A stretch of 64,000 bases of DNA from Methylomonas sp. MK1 (GCF_000365425.1 NZ_AQOV01000001.1:2852001-2916000), one strand, 5' to 3'. Shown: positions 45,765-56,009, numbered from the stretch's first letter. Program-made: numbers and translations. The notes: a model not told the origin generated them from the letters alone.

Positions 45765-48542
45765 TCAATGTGCTTCGTCCCAGTTTTCGCCGCTGCCCAC
45801 TTCCACCAGCAATGGCACATGCAGCTCAGCGGCACTGGACATAATGCCGCGGATAGTTTCCATCTGTTCCGCCAAGCGCACTTCCGCCACTTCGAACACC
45901 AGTTCGTCATGCACTTGCATGATCATTTTCACATCCGAATTATCCGTGCCGATCCAGGTGTCGCAAGCTAGCATCGCCCGTTTGATGATGTCGGCCGCGG
46001 TGCCTTGCATCGGCGCATTGATGGCAGTGCGCTCGGCATATTGACGCATAGCGGCGTTGCGGGAATTAATCTCCGGTAAATACAGACGGCGTCCGAAGAT
46101 GGTTTCCACATAACCTTGTTGCTTAGCCAGTTCCCGGGTGTTGTCCATATATTGCTTCACGCCGGGATAACGGCTGAAGTACAGATCGATATAGGCCTGA
46201 GCCTGATTGCGCGGCAAGCCCAACTGCTGCGCCAAACCAAACGCCGACATGCCGTAGATCAAGCCAAAATTGATGGCCTTGGCCGAGCGGCGTAAATCGT
46301 GAGTAACCTGATCCAGCTCCACTTCGAACACTTCCGCCGCCGTGGCGCTATGCACGTCCACCCCTTGCGAAAACGCTGCCAGTAAGCCGGCATCGCCGGA
46401 GAGATGGGCCATGATCCGCAATTCAATCTGCGAATAGTCGGCGGCGACGATTTTATAGCCGGGCGGGGCGATAAAGGCCTGCCGGATCTTGCGGCCCTCT
46501 TCGCTACGGATCGGAATGTTTTGCAGATTAGGGTCTGACGATGACAAGCGCCCGGTTGCTGCCACTGCCTGATGATAGGAGGTATGCACCCGGCCGGTGC
46601 GGTCGTTGACCTGTTGCGGCAATTTATCGGTGTAAGTGGATTTTAGCTTGCTCATGCTACGAAAATCCAGAATCAGCTTGGGCAAAGCGTAATCTACGGC
46701 CAGTTCCTGCAACACCGATTCATCGGTGGACGGTTGGCCTTTCGGGGTTTTCTTTAGCACCGGCAGGTTCAGGCGGTCGTACAAGATTTCCTGAATCTGT
46801 TTGGGCGAACCGAGGTTAAACGCCGAGCCGGCCAGATCGTGGGCTTGCTGCTCGATGCCTATCATCCGGTTTGCCAGCTCCAGGCTTTGCTGGGCCAGCA
46901 TCGCGCTGTCGATCAGCACGCCGTTTTCTTCGATGCGCGCCAATACGCTGATCAGCGGTACTTCAATCTCGTTATACAAGGCCCACAAACTAGGGTGCTG
47001 CTGCAGTTGCGCGGACAAGGTTTGATGCAGGCGCAAGGTGATGTCGGCATCCTCGGCGGCGTATTCGCTGGCCTGTTCGATAGCCACGTCGGCAAAGCCG
47101 ATCTGCTTGGCACCCTTGCCGGCCACGTCTTCGAAATGGATGGTCTCCACGCCCAGGTAATGCTTGGCCAGGTCGTCCATATTATGCTTGGTCGCGGTGC
47201 TGTTCAGCACATACGATTCCAGCATGGTGTCGTGTTGGATGCCGCGCAACGCGATGCCGTGATTGACCAACACATGCGTGTCGTATTTCAGGTTTTGGCC
47301 CAACTTGGCTTTGTTTGGGTCTTCCAGTAAGGGTTTCAAGGCGTCCAATACGGCTTGCCGGTCGAGCTGAACTGGCGCATCGGGATAATCGTGCGCCACG
47401 GGTAGATAGGCAGCCTGGCCGGCATCGACCGCAAACGAGACGCCGACGATTTGTGCGTCGCTGTAATTCAAGCTGGTGGTTTCGGTATCGAAGGCAAACA
47501 GCTCCGCTTTTTGTAACTTATCCAGCCAGGTATCGAAATCGGTTTGGGTGAGGATGGTTTGGTAGTTTCTGGTAAGCGCGGCCTTCGGCTCATTCTCCTC
47601 CGCGGGTAAAGGCTGAAATGAGGGGGGGCTACTTTGATTTCCCCTCACCCCTCCCTCTCCCGCTGGAGAGGGGGTTGAGCCATCGCCGTTCAAGGTTTTC
47701 AACCAACTGCTAAAGCCCAAATGCCCCAATTGATTTTTCAGCGCGGCCATGTCCGGCTCCTTGCGCTTCAAATCGTCCAGGCTGTAATGCAAAGCCACGT
47801 CGCATTTGATGGTGGTTAGTTCGCGAGACAGCGGTAACTGGCCCAAGGCCTCACGCAAGTTATCGCCGATCTTGCCTTTGATCTCGTCGGCGCGGGCGAT
47901 CAAGTTGTCCAGCGTGCCGTATTCCTGCAACCACTTGGCGGCGGTTTTCGGTCCCACTTTCGGCACGCCGGGGATGTTGTCCACCGCGTCGCCCATCAGG
48001 GCCAGATAATCGATGATTTGCTCCGGCATCACGCCGAACTTGTCCTGCACGCCCTGAATATCCATGCGAGTGTTGGTCATGGTGTTTTCCAGGGTGATTT
48101 GCTCGTTCACCAGCTGCGCCATATCCTTATCGCCGGTGGAAATGATCACCTCAAAACCCTGGCGCGCGGCATTTTGCGCCAGACTGCCCAGCACATCGTC
48201 GGCCTCCACGCCGCGTTCAATAATCAAAGGCAAGCCCAGCGAGCGGATTAAATCGTGCAAGGGGGCAATCTGCACCCGCAAGTCGTCCGGCATCGGTGGC
48301 CGATGCGCTTTGTATTGATCGTATAAATCATGCCTGAAGGTCTTGCCCGGCGCATCGAATACCACCGTGATATAGGGCGTGTTGTAATCGTTGATCAGCT
48401 TGCGCAGCATGTTGGACACGCCGTAAACGGCGTTAGTCGGTTCGCCCTGGGCATTGCTCAACGGCGGCACCGCGTGAAAGGCGCGAAACAGAAACGACGA
48501 ACCGTCGACCAGGATCAGTTTGTTTGGAGCGGAATCGGACAT
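45765..48542 (-). CDS. polA: DNA polymerase I
   Basis: Repair and Okazaki-fragment polymerase, 925 residues. The 5'-3' exonuclease domain (about 1-275) has VFDAPGKTFRHDLYDQYK. The linker about residues 284-304 holds a low-complexity peptide (GSTPSPAGEGGVRGNQ) made by an in-frame REP-like repeat. The 3'-5' exonuclease domain has the intact FDTETTSL motif, so proofreading is probably active. The polymerase domain carries DYSQIELRIMAHLSGD (motif A), the O-helix region NFGLIYGMSAFGL, and QVHDELVFEV (motif C). It is read leftward, upstream of the MBL gene. Confidence 0.97.
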   Translation of the reverse strand: MSDSAPNKLILVDGSSFLFRAFHAVPPLSNAQGEPTNAVYGVSNMLRKLINDYNTPYITVVFDAPGKTFRHDLYDQYKAHRPPMPDDLRVQIAPLHDLIRSLGLPLIIERGVEADDVLGSLAQNAARQGFEVIISTGDKDMAQLVNEQITLENTMTNTRMDIQGVQDKFGVMPEQIIDYLALMGDAVDNIPGVPKVGPKTAAKWLQEYGTLDNLIARADEIKGKIGDNLREALGQLPLSRELTTIKCDVALHYSLDDLKRKEPDMAALKNQLGHLGFSSWLKTLNGDGSTPSPAGEGGVRGNQSSPPSFQPLPAEENEPKAALTRNYQTILTQTDFDTWLDKLQKAELFAFDTETTSLNYSDAQIVGVSFAVDAGQAAYLPVAHDYPDAPVQLDRQAVLDALKPLLEDPNKAKLGQNLKYDTHVLVNHGIALRGIQHDTMLESYVLNSTATKHNMDDLAKHYLGVETIHFEDVAGKGAKQIGFADVAIEQASEYAAEDADITLRLHQTLSAQLQQHPSLWALYNEIEVPLISVLARIEENGVLIDSAMLAQQSLELANRMIGIEQQAHDLAGSAFNLGSPKQIQEILYDRLNLPVLKKTPKGQPSTDESVLQELAVDYALPKLILDFRSMSKLKSTYTDKLPQQVNDRTGRVHTSYHQAVAATGRLSSSDPNLQNIPIRSEEGRKIRQAFIAPPGYKIVAADYSQIELRIMAHLSGDAGLLAAFSQGVDVHSATAAEVFEVELDQVTHDLRRSAKAINFGLIYGMSAFGLAQQLGLPRNQAQAYIDLYFSRYPGVKQYMDNTRELAKQQGYVETIFGRRLYLPEINSRNAAMRQYAERTAINAPMQGTAADIIKRAMLACDTWIGTDNSDVKMIMQVHDELVFEVAEVRLAEQMETIRGIMSSAAELHVPLLVEVGSGENWDEAH
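47641..47680. repeat. REP-like palindromic repeat inserted in frame in polA
   Basis: CCCTCTCC (47653-47660), loop CGCT and GGAGAGGG (47665-47672) form a perfect hairpin, framed by CCCCTCACCC on the left and GGTTGAG on the right. This is the well-known intergenic CTC/GAG-rich dispersed repeat pattern, here translated as a Pro/Gly-rich linker peptide in the DNA polymerase I gene. Confidence 0.7.
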
Positions 48543-48716
48543 GTAGAGTCAACAAGCAACAGTAGGGTTCTCGCAACAATACAGGGCTGCACTGATGCCT
48601 GCAAGTGTGTTATTACCAGCTTACCGCTGGCGAATGACGTTTGACCAGTTCAATTGAAATCGGATATCTGACTGGTTAATACTCTCAACATAGTCTAAAA
48701 ATACCCAATGGACCTT

Positions 48717-49949
48717 TTAAGATCCTTCCCGCAAAACCGCTTTGTGCAGTCTCGCCCTACGCTTTTTCAGCCAGATCACGACACCGGTCACCGATAACAT
48801 CACTATCGCCAAACCCAGCACGCAGACGAAAATCCGATACGGCATGCCAAACACATCGCCCATGTGCAAGGCCGCCAGCCAGCTGGTGACGGTATTGCCG
48901 GCATATTGGCCGGTGGGCAGTATCAGCAGTTTCTGAGCGCCGGAGCTGGCATCAATGACCATTCGGGTACTGCCGTGCTTTTCCTCGACGTCCGCGCTAC
49001 TGCGTACGTTATACACATAAAAGCCCTTGGCTGGATTGTAACGGAAGCCTTGCTGAGATTCGATAGTAAACCCTTGTTGGCGGGCTGCCTGATCCATCAA
49101 ATCAACGGCGATGCGGTAAGCATCTGTCCAAGCGACAGGCGGTTGCTCAAGCGGTTTGTCCAGATCGGGAAAATCGATCCACGGTTCGTGATAATCGGTG
49201 AATACCGCACGGGTGACCGGCGCGTAAACCGTATCGGATAGATTCATATACACACTGGACCAGGCAAACACCAATAACATGGCCCATAGCCACAATCCGC
49301 CGGCCCGATGCAGATCGAAATTTACCCGAAAACCTGAACCGTGCCACTTGATGAGCCAGGCCGGCGCCCAGCGCCGCCAGAACGAACGTTGTTCGCCGCG
49401 CAGCGCAGCAACTTTGGATTTTTTGCTTACCGGCAGGGTTAGATAAAACCCCACAAAACAATCCAGCGTCCACACTAAGGCGGTAATGCCCAAGATCCAG
49501 CCACCGATTTCTTCCAGCGCCAGCGCATAATGCAACTTGTAGACGAAGGGCATCAGGTTGATCCAGCCTTCGGAAATCGCGCCCCAAGTGCGGCGGCCCA
49601 GTTCTTCGCCGGTGTAGGGATTCAGAATCAGTTGCGTAAAGCCAAGTTCGTAAGGCTTACCGCTAGCCGGATCGATACGCGGCGCCACATCGAGATGCGC
49701 GGCATCGTGTTCCAGCCAGATCGAATTGATACTGCCCTGCGGAACCAACAGTTCGGCCTTGGCTTTTAGCAACGACGGGCTCAAGCGCGGTAAAGACGAT
49801 GCTGGCGCCGATAGCTGCGGACTGATCAAATGCTCCAGTTCGCTATAAAACGCCAACAGACTGCCGGTGAGGCCGACGATGATCAAAAACACCGTCATCG
49901 CCAGACCGGCATAACGGTGCACCAATACCCAAAAGGGACGAATTTTCAT
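48717..49949 (-). CDS. PepSY-domain inner-membrane protein of iron-uptake operons
   Basis: Polytopic protein with PepSY-TM features, 410 residues, likely in the inner membrane. It has an N-terminal helix with HRYAGLAMTVFLIIVGLTGSLLAFY, which is the PepSY_TM signature in shortened form here, three further helices and large periplasmic loops, including WGAISEGWINLMPFVYKLHYAL and a second PepSY-like region. It follows the TonB-dependent receptor gene on the minus strand. Members often assist ferric siderophore use, possibly as a reductase. The role is inferred from family context. Confidence 0.82.
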   Translation of the reverse strand: MKIRPFWVLVHRYAGLAMTVFLIIVGLTGSLLAFYSELEHLISPQLSAPASSLPRLSPSLLKAKAELLVPQGSINSIWLEHDAAHLDVAPRIDPASGKPYELGFTQLILNPYTGEELGRRTWGAISEGWINLMPFVYKLHYALALEEIGGWILGITALVWTLDCFVGFYLTLPVSKKSKVAALRGEQRSFWRRWAPAWLIKWHGSGFRVNFDLHRAGGLWLWAMLLVFAWSSVYMNLSDTVYAPVTRAVFTDYHEPWIDFPDLDKPLEQPPVAWTDAYRIAVDLMDQAARQQGFTIESQQGFRYNPAKGFYVYNVRSSADVEEKHGSTRMVIDASSGAQKLLILPTGQYAGNTVTSWLAALHMGDVFGMPYRIFVCVLGLAIVMLSVTGVVIWLKKRRARLHKAVLREGS

Positions 49950-50093
49950 AACGGCTCCAGGATTTCCAAGTCAAGCCGGCAAAGTACCGGCCATCATCGG
50001 ATAAGACGTATGAGTCAGCGAAATTCCCACCGGCCTAGTCAAAGAAACCTTAGGATCGGAGTTGGAAGCCCCGATCCGCTATTGCGTTTGGAA

Positions 50094-52610
50094 TCAAAAC
50101 TCCACCCGCACCGAACCTAAAAACGTCAACGGTTCGCCGGGGCGAATATTCAGCCGATTGCTGGAATGGTCGTAATAGGTTTTGTCGAGTAAGTTGTAGA
50201 CATTGAGTTGCGGGGTGATTTTGGTGCCACCGTGTTTGAAACTGTAACTAATGCTGGCATCCCAACGCGCATAACCGGGCAATTGAAAGCTGTTGGCGTT
50301 GTCGCCTTGCCGCTGACCGCGAACATAAACGCCCGTGCCAAAGTTCAAACCTCGCAAAAATCCACCGTCGATATCGTATTTTGCCCAGAGGCTTCCGGAA
50401 TGACGCGGCACCGATGCAAGTTGGTGGCCGGTATTGCCGGCATTGGTGCCTATGGGATTGAAGTCGGCATCGTAGACCGTGCCGCTGTCCTTGGTGACTT
50501 TGGTATCGGTATAGGCATAGGTGCCTATCAAACTTAAGTTCTCGGTCACCCTGCCGGTTATGTCGAGCTCCACGCCGCGGCTGCGGGCTTCGCCGACGGC
50601 AACGCTGTATAGGGGGTTATTCGGGTCGGTGGCCAGCGAATTTTGTTTGGTTATATGGTAATACGCCAACGTCGAACTCAGCCGGCCATCGAAAAACTCG
50701 GTTTTGATGCCGCCTTCGAATTGTGTCGCAGTCTGCGGTCCGAATGGTTGGCCGGAGGCGGAAAGCCCACCGTTATTGCTGCCGATCGATTCGACGTAAT
50801 TGCCGTATAGCGCCAGCCACTGCCAAGGTTGATAGAGAATGCCGACGCGAGGGCTGAAAAATTCGCTACGGGTATTTTTCATCGAGATTGCGGCATGCGA
50901 ATTCGACGATTCGCCGCTACCATTTTCCGCCCAGTCGTGGCGGCCGCCGCCCAGAATATGCAGTTTGTCCCACAGCGTAATTTGGTCCTGAAAATAGACG
51001 CCGTACCAGTTATCTTGGGATTTATAGTAAAAGTTCTTCGCGCCGGCCAGCGCCGACAGATCGACGCCGTACGCCGGGTTGTTGATATTGATGTCCAGGT
51101 CCGTATAAGTATCGGCATAGCCCGAAAATCCGCCGCCGTCCTGACTGTTAAAACGATTTAAATCGAAGCCGACCAGTACGTCATGGTGTGCAAATCCGGT
51201 GTCGAACTTGCCGGTCAAATCCAGATTGGTACTGTAAGTCATCCGGTGTATGGGGGTATGCCACAAGCCGCGAGAAAGCGTTTGATTGTCATCCGCCAGG
51301 CTATCCGCCCAGAGTATCGATTGATGGTATTGCGCGTCGATGTATTGGAAGCGGTTTTTCAGTTTCCAGTCTTGGTTGAACTGATACGACCAATCGAAAC
51401 CCAACAGCACCTTATCCTGAGTATTCGGGTTTTGGCGATTGAACACCGCATCGCCCAGATAGCGATTGATCGGAAGATTGGCCGGACGATTGCCGATAGC
51501 CGGTATGCCGCTATCGCTGCCGTCTTCCACCCAGGTATCGTGCTGATATTCGATGTCGAGATTGGTTTCGAAACGGTCGTTAGGACGCCAACTTAACGAA
51601 GGTGCTACGAATACATGCTCCTGATGCGCGAAATCGCGAAAGGTATCGTTGTCTTTGTATGCGATATTCATCCGGTACAACAGCGATTTATCCGCCAATA
51701 GCGGTCCCGTCGCATCGACCGTGGTGCGGTAGAGGTCGTAAGAGCCGAATTGTTGTTGTACGGAATAATAAGGCGTGTCGAGCGGACGCTTGGGAGCCAG
51801 GTTGACCAAGCCGCCGGGCTCGATGCGGCCGAATAAGATCGATGCCGGCCCTTTCAGGACCTCCACCCGATCCAGATTGGCCGTTTCCAGATGGGTAATA
51901 TAAGGTTGGCGCAGCCCGTTACGATAAGTACTTTGCCCGGCATCGAAGCCGCGGATCGTAGCATTGTCGTAAAAACTATAGCCCCCCGATTGCACGCCGC
52001 TGACGTTTTTCAACGCATCGCCGACCGAAATCGCTTGTTGATCGTCCAGCACCGCGCGCGGGATCACTTGGATCGACATCGGCGTTTCAATGATGGGGGT
52101 ATCGGTTTTGGTCGCGGTACTGGCGATGGGACGATTGTAGTCGCGGCTATAAGGATCGGTGAGATCATACGCAGCCGTACCTGCCACCGTCACCGTCGGC
52201 AAGGTATTGGCACCAGACTGCGGCTCGGATGCGGCGGCTTTTTCCAAAGTCACCGTGCCGTTGCGGCTGGATTGCACCGCCACGCCCGTACCCGCCAGCA
52301 ATTTCCGTAAAGCCTGCTCCGGCGCATATTGGCCGGATACGCCAGGAGAGATAACACCGGTGGTCAATTTACCGTCGGCCACCACTTGAATGCCGGATTT
52401 CAGCGAAAACTCCACCAAGGCCTTGTCCAGAGTCTGCGAGCGAATCCGGTAGTCGGCCGTTTGTTCTGCCTGGGCTGTCGAGGCCGGTTCTACAGCGTGC
52501 GCGGCATGGGATGCCGCCAGCGAAAGTAGCAACAGGCCGCCGGGCAGCCGCGCAGGTGTTTTGGACTTGCGCCGTGGCAAGCGGGTGGCGATAGGTCGTT
52601 GATCAGGCAT
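50094..52610 (-). CDS. TonB-dependent siderophore receptor with N-terminal signalling domain
   Basis: Outer-membrane receptor of 838 residues, probably for a ferric siderophore. A basic N-terminus and a signal peptide (ending HAAHA) are followed by a secretin/TonB N-terminal (STN) domain (about residues 55-125), which identifies the FecA/FpvA type that signals to FecR. The plug starts near PIIETPMSIQVIPRAVL, with LKGPASILFGRIEPGGLVN as its core, and the barrel ends in a C-terminal aromatic residue (RVEF). The upstream fecI-fecR genes confirm surface signalling. Confidence 0.92.
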   Translation of the reverse strand: MPDQRPIATRLPRRKSKTPARLPGGLLLLSLAASHAAHAVEPASTAQAEQTADYRIRSQTLDKALVEFSLKSGIQVVADGKLTTGVISPGVSGQYAPEQALRKLLAGTGVAVQSSRNGTVTLEKAAASEPQSGANTLPTVTVAGTAAYDLTDPYSRDYNRPIASTATKTDTPIIETPMSIQVIPRAVLDDQQAISVGDALKNVSGVQSGGYSFYDNATIRGFDAGQSTYRNGLRQPYITHLETANLDRVEVLKGPASILFGRIEPGGLVNLAPKRPLDTPYYSVQQQFGSYDLYRTTVDATGPLLADKSLLYRMNIAYKDNDTFRDFAHQEHVFVAPSLSWRPNDRFETNLDIEYQHDTWVEDGSDSGIPAIGNRPANLPINRYLGDAVFNRQNPNTQDKVLLGFDWSYQFNQDWKLKNRFQYIDAQYHQSILWADSLADDNQTLSRGLWHTPIHRMTYSTNLDLTGKFDTGFAHHDVLVGFDLNRFNSQDGGGFSGYADTYTDLDININNPAYGVDLSALAGAKNFYYKSQDNWYGVYFQDQITLWDKLHILGGGRHDWAENGSGESSNSHAAISMKNTRSEFFSPRVGILYQPWQWLALYGNYVESIGSNNGGLSASGQPFGPQTATQFEGGIKTEFFDGRLSSTLAYYHITKQNSLATDPNNPLYSVAVGEARSRGVELDITGRVTENLSLIGTYAYTDTKVTKDSGTVYDADFNPIGTNAGNTGHQLASVPRHSGSLWAKYDIDGGFLRGLNFGTGVYVRGQRQGDNANSFQLPGYARWDASISYSFKHGGTKITPQLNVYNLLDKTYYDHSSNRLNIRPGEPLTFLGSVRVEF

Positions 52611-52825
52611 TTATATCTCCGCAAGATAAATCGTCGTCAGGGTTGCTGGGCAATTCGGCCCATTAACCATCAAGGACGATAGCTTGTGAAAAATCCCTGG
52701 GGAGAACTGAAAAAATTATTCAAGGCGGATAGGCATGATCGAAATTATCTGCGATAGACAGGAAAACCTCCGTTGATCGGCACTTATTGTAGATGTGCGT
52801 GATTCTGCGCCTACGGCAGAACTTT

Positions 52826-53803
52826 TTATCCCAGCAACACCCAATAATCGGCAATGCGCCGGGCCCGAATCCCAAAGGTTTGTTCCAGTGCGGATACCGC
52901 ATCGTCCAACTTGCCGATATTAAACACCGCCGTGATCGGCCGATTCTCCAACTGCCGGTCTGTGATGATCAAACGGCCAGGGCGATAACGATTGATTTGC
53001 GCCACCACCTCGGCCAGCGGCGCTTGCACGAAGACCATTTGCCCTTGGCGCCAGGCCAATTCGCGCGGTATGTCGGCCGTTTGCTTGGCGGAGAGCCGGG
53101 CGCCTCGATAATGCGCCGACTCGCCGGGCGTCAAGGGCGTGATCTGGTCGGGATGGCTTTCGGTGCTGGTTTCCACCCGGCCCTCGGCGACAGTGACCGC
53201 AACATCTTCCGAACGGCGGCCGACGCTGAACGCGGTGCCGGTGACTCGGGCGCGGGCGTCGCCGGCCACCACCCAAAAAGGCCGTTGCGGCGCGTGTGCC
53301 ACTTCGAAAAACGCTTCACCGCGCAGCAGCGTAACCCGGCGTTGAGCGGGGGTCATTTCGATGCCGACCGCGCTGTCGGTATTCAACAGCATCCGGGAGC
53401 CGTCGGTCAACGTCACTAGGCGCTGTTCGCCGGTGGCGGTGTGATAATCGCTTTGCAGGTTTTGCACGAGTGCCGGTTGCAGGAGCACGGCGATCAAGCC
53501 CACACAAGCCGCCACGGCGGCCGCTACGCCAGCGGTTCGCCGGCCTCGAGGATGCTTGGTGGTGGTTGCCGAGTTGGCGGTTAAGGGTGCTTCGGCTTGC
53601 CGGCGAACGGCCTTGGCGGGGGCTTCCAAATCCGCGAACAACGCTTGCACCGTGTCCCAGGCCTCGGCATGCAAGGGGCTGGCGGCCAGCCACCCGGCAA
53701 ACCGCTCTCGCTCAGCAGCATCGACATCGTCCGCGCGCAGCCGAAAAAACCAGGCATTGGCTTCGGTAAAGATGCTGTCGGAAGAGGATGCAATCGGGTT
53801 AAT
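52826..53803 (-). CDS. fecR: FecR-family anti-sigma/signalling protein with apparent ATT start
   Basis: Inner-membrane regulator that relays the receptor's signal to the sigma factor. From 53803 the frame gives 325 residues: a DUF4880 N-terminal domain (EANAWFFRLRADDVDAAER, then GWL and SPLHAEAW), one membrane helix (about residues 100-120), and the periplasmic FecR domain. The only canonical in-frame start, TTG 53674, would cut off most of the DUF4880 domain. The frame is open to a stop at 53828-53830 and has no ATG, GTG or TTG in between. ATT at 53803 has GGAG seven bases upstream, so I use it; CTG 53824 is an alternative. Lies 142 bases after fecI. Confidence 0.75.
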   Translation of the reverse strand: MNPIASSSDSIFTEANAWFFRLRADDVDAAERERFAGWLAASPLHAEAWDTVQALFADLEAPAKAVRRQAEAPLTANSATTTKHPRGRRTAGVAAAVAACVGLIAVLLQPALVQNLQSDYHTATGEQRLVTLTDGSRMLLNTDSAVGIEMTPAQRRVTLLRGEAFFEVAHAPQRPFWVVAGDARARVTGTAFSVGRRSEDVAVTVAEGRVETSTESHPDQITPLTPGESAHYRGARLSAKQTADIPRELAWRQGQMVFVQAPLAEVVAQINRYRPGRLIITDRQLENRPITAVFNIGKLDDAVSALEQTFGIRARRIADYWVLLG

Positions 53804-53945
53804 GGCGGGACTCCGGGTAGTCAGCGGCTAAAAGCTCGGTTGAGCGCGATTGTAAAGCAAAGCCCGAGCCGGTTCGACCAGGTATATCGTTAGCATGGGA
53901 TGCTTGAATGTGGGGCGGCTGCGCCGAGTGCTGTTTATACAGCGC

Positions 53946-54461
53946 TCAAGTATTGGTCAAAAAACTTCGGCACAGCAGCAGCGCTTGGCGCAGATGATAT
54001 TCGACGGTGCGCTCGGAAATATCCAGTCGCGCGGCGATCTGTTTGTAGCTCAGTTCGTCGGCGCGGTATAACAGAAAAATTTCCCTGGTTCTGTCCGGCA
54101 AGCTGGCGATGGCTTGTTGCAATTGTTCTCCCAGATATTGCCTGGCGACGATGTCTTCCGTGTGGGGTTTCGAGTCGGCGATGTCGGTATCCAGCGGCAC
54201 CATCTCGCGATGTTGCTCGCGTTTGATACCGCGCAGATGGTCACGCGCCAGATTGGCGGCGATGGTAAACATGAAGGCATTCAGATCCAGAATGTGTCGT
54301 GGCTCTTGTTTCAAAAACCGTAGATAGGTTTCCTGCGCCAGTTCCTCGGCCACTTCCCGCGAGCGGACCTGCCAATACAGATATTTTTGCAGTTGCGGGT
54401 GGCTGGCGTGAAAAAAATCGGCCAATTCCTGACTGGTGGCGGTGTTGTGTGGTTGAGTCAT
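53946..54461 (-). CDS. fecI: ECF sigma factor, FecI type
   Basis: Extracytoplasmic-function sigma factor of 171 residues. Region 2 carries YLYWQVRSREVAEELAQETYLRFL, given here only in part, with FTIAANLARDHLR; region 4 has LPDRTREIFLLYRADELSYKQIAARLDISERTVEYHL, a helix-turn-helix ending in a short hydrophobic tail. It likely directs transcription of the receptor operon when released by FecR. No Fur site is convincing in the upstream 160 bases. Order fecI-fecR-receptor matches known siderophore surface-signalling systems. Confidence 0.9.
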   Translation of the reverse strand: MTQPHNTATSQELADFFHASHPQLQKYLYWQVRSREVAEELAQETYLRFLKQEPRHILDLNAFMFTIAANLARDHLRGIKREQHREMVPLDTDIADSKPHTEDIVARQYLGEQLQQAIASLPDRTREIFLLYRADELSYKQIAARLDISERTVEYHLRQALLLCRSFLTNT

Positions 54462-54622
54462 GCCAAATCGAATTCATGCAAGAACCCTTTTTTCAGCAAG
54501 CCACATGCCATAGAGGCGAAATGCCGGCAATATGGGGTGCTCGGGTAGCCGGGGTCGTTGAATTGGGGCTAAAAACTAAGGCATATGACTGATATTATGC
54601 GCGATATGACATAGTTATTTTG

Positions 54623-55873
54623 TTAGGTTCGCTGCTGTTCGGGTTGGTCGACCAAGGCTGCAATCACCAAATCGCCGCTAACATTTAAAGTGGTGCGGCA
54701 CATATCCAGGAAACGATCCACGCCCAAAATCAAGCCCATGCCTTCGGGCGGAATCCCGACTTGTTGCGTCAAAATCATGATCAATGGCAACGAGCCGCCC
54801 GGCACGCCAGCGGTGCCGATGCCGGCCAGGATAGACATCAACACCACCTGTACCTGCTGCCCCAGCGACAAATCCACGCCGTAGACCTGCGCCAGAAATA
54901 ACACGGTGATGCCTTCGAACAATGCCGTGCCGTTCTGATTGGCGGTGGAGCCTATCGTCAACACAAAGCGCGCCACTTCCGGCCGCAGCTTTAAATCCTG
55001 TTCCGCTAGTTCCAGCGAGCGCGGCAAGGTGGCGTTGGAAGAGGCGGTGGCGAAGGCGTAGAGATAGACATCCCGGCATTGCCGAAAAAAACTCAGCGGC
55101 TTGATCCGGGTGAAAAAGCGCAGCAGCATGCTGTAGACCACCATTTGCTGTAGCAGCAGCCCGCTCACCACCACCAGTACGTAAAACCCCAAGGAAAACA
55201 AAATGTGATGCCCGAATTTGAAGGTCGATTGAAACACCAGCGCAAATACCGCAATCGGCGCCAGCTTCATCGCAGTATCGACGACCAGCAGACAGGCTGC
55301 ATAGGTTTCTTCCAATAAGCCGACCCAGCGCGAGGGCTTGTCGCCATTAGTCGCCGCCAGTGCCGCACCAAAGGCCAACGAGAAAAACATCAACGACAGC
55401 ATCTCGCCTTCCAGAGCCTGGGTAGCGCTGGCGAACGGATTTTTCGGGATGATCTCTAACAAGGATTGCACCACCGGCTTCGCTTGGGCGACGTTTTGCT
55501 GGATTTTATTCACGCCGCCGTTATCGCCCAACATCTGCGAAATATCCAGCCCCACCCCAGGCTGCGCCAGATTGACCAGTGAAACCCCCACCGCCACCGA
55601 CGCCGAACTGGCCAATAGGGTAAAAAACAAAGTACGCTGGGCCACCCGCGCCAAACCATGATGATTACTGAGTTGATACACACCGAGCATCAAACCGCTC
55701 ATCACCATCGGCACCACGATCATGAAAATCAGCCGCAAAAAGATTTGGCCGATGGGCTCCATCAAGTAGCGGTTGAAAATCTGCAATGCCTCTCTGTCGG
55801 CATAGCCATGACAGATCAAACCGGCGCAAGCACCCAGCACTAAACTCAGTAGCAATTTGTGATGATTTTTCAT
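54623..55873 (-). CDS. DAACS-family dicarboxylate/amino acid:cation symporter
   Basis: Inner-membrane sodium- or proton-coupled transporter for glutamate/aspartate or C4-dicarboxylates, 416 residues from ATG 55873. A five-residue-longer start (TTG 55888) is possible; neither has a good Shine-Dalgarno. Motifs are FLRLIFMIVVPMVMSGLM, a serine-rich hairpin region ATASSNATLPRSLE, and TANQNGTALFEGITVLFLAQ, which gives the substrate-binding NxT. About eight helices and two re-entrant loops are typical. No link to the fec genes is apparent. Confidence 0.88.
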   Translation of the reverse strand: MKNHHKLLLSLVLGACAGLICHGYADREALQIFNRYLMEPIGQIFLRLIFMIVVPMVMSGLMLGVYQLSNHHGLARVAQRTLFFTLLASSASVAVGVSLVNLAQPGVGLDISQMLGDNGGVNKIQQNVAQAKPVVQSLLEIIPKNPFASATQALEGEMLSLMFFSLAFGAALAATNGDKPSRWVGLLEETYAACLLVVDTAMKLAPIAVFALVFQSTFKFGHHILFSLGFYVLVVVSGLLLQQMVVYSMLLRFFTRIKPLSFFRQCRDVYLYAFATASSNATLPRSLELAEQDLKLRPEVARFVLTIGSTANQNGTALFEGITVLFLAQVYGVDLSLGQQVQVVLMSILAGIGTAGVPGGSLPLIMILTQQVGIPPEGMGLILGVDRFLDMCRTTLNVSGDLVIAALVDQPEQQRT

Positions 55874-56009
55874 GGGGTTATTGAACAAGTCAGCAGGGAT
55901 GGCTTGATCTTAGGGGTTTTGCGGAGACTTTGCTTGATTTATCGCCGCTAGGCTTTATTCATCGGTTGATAATGCATTGGTTGCATCACGATTATATCGA
56001 TATAGTGGC

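Noticed and set aside
54462..54622. Fur box upstream of fecI
   Set aside because: Only a loose match (ATAACTATGTCATATC on the minus strand), well below a convincing consensus.
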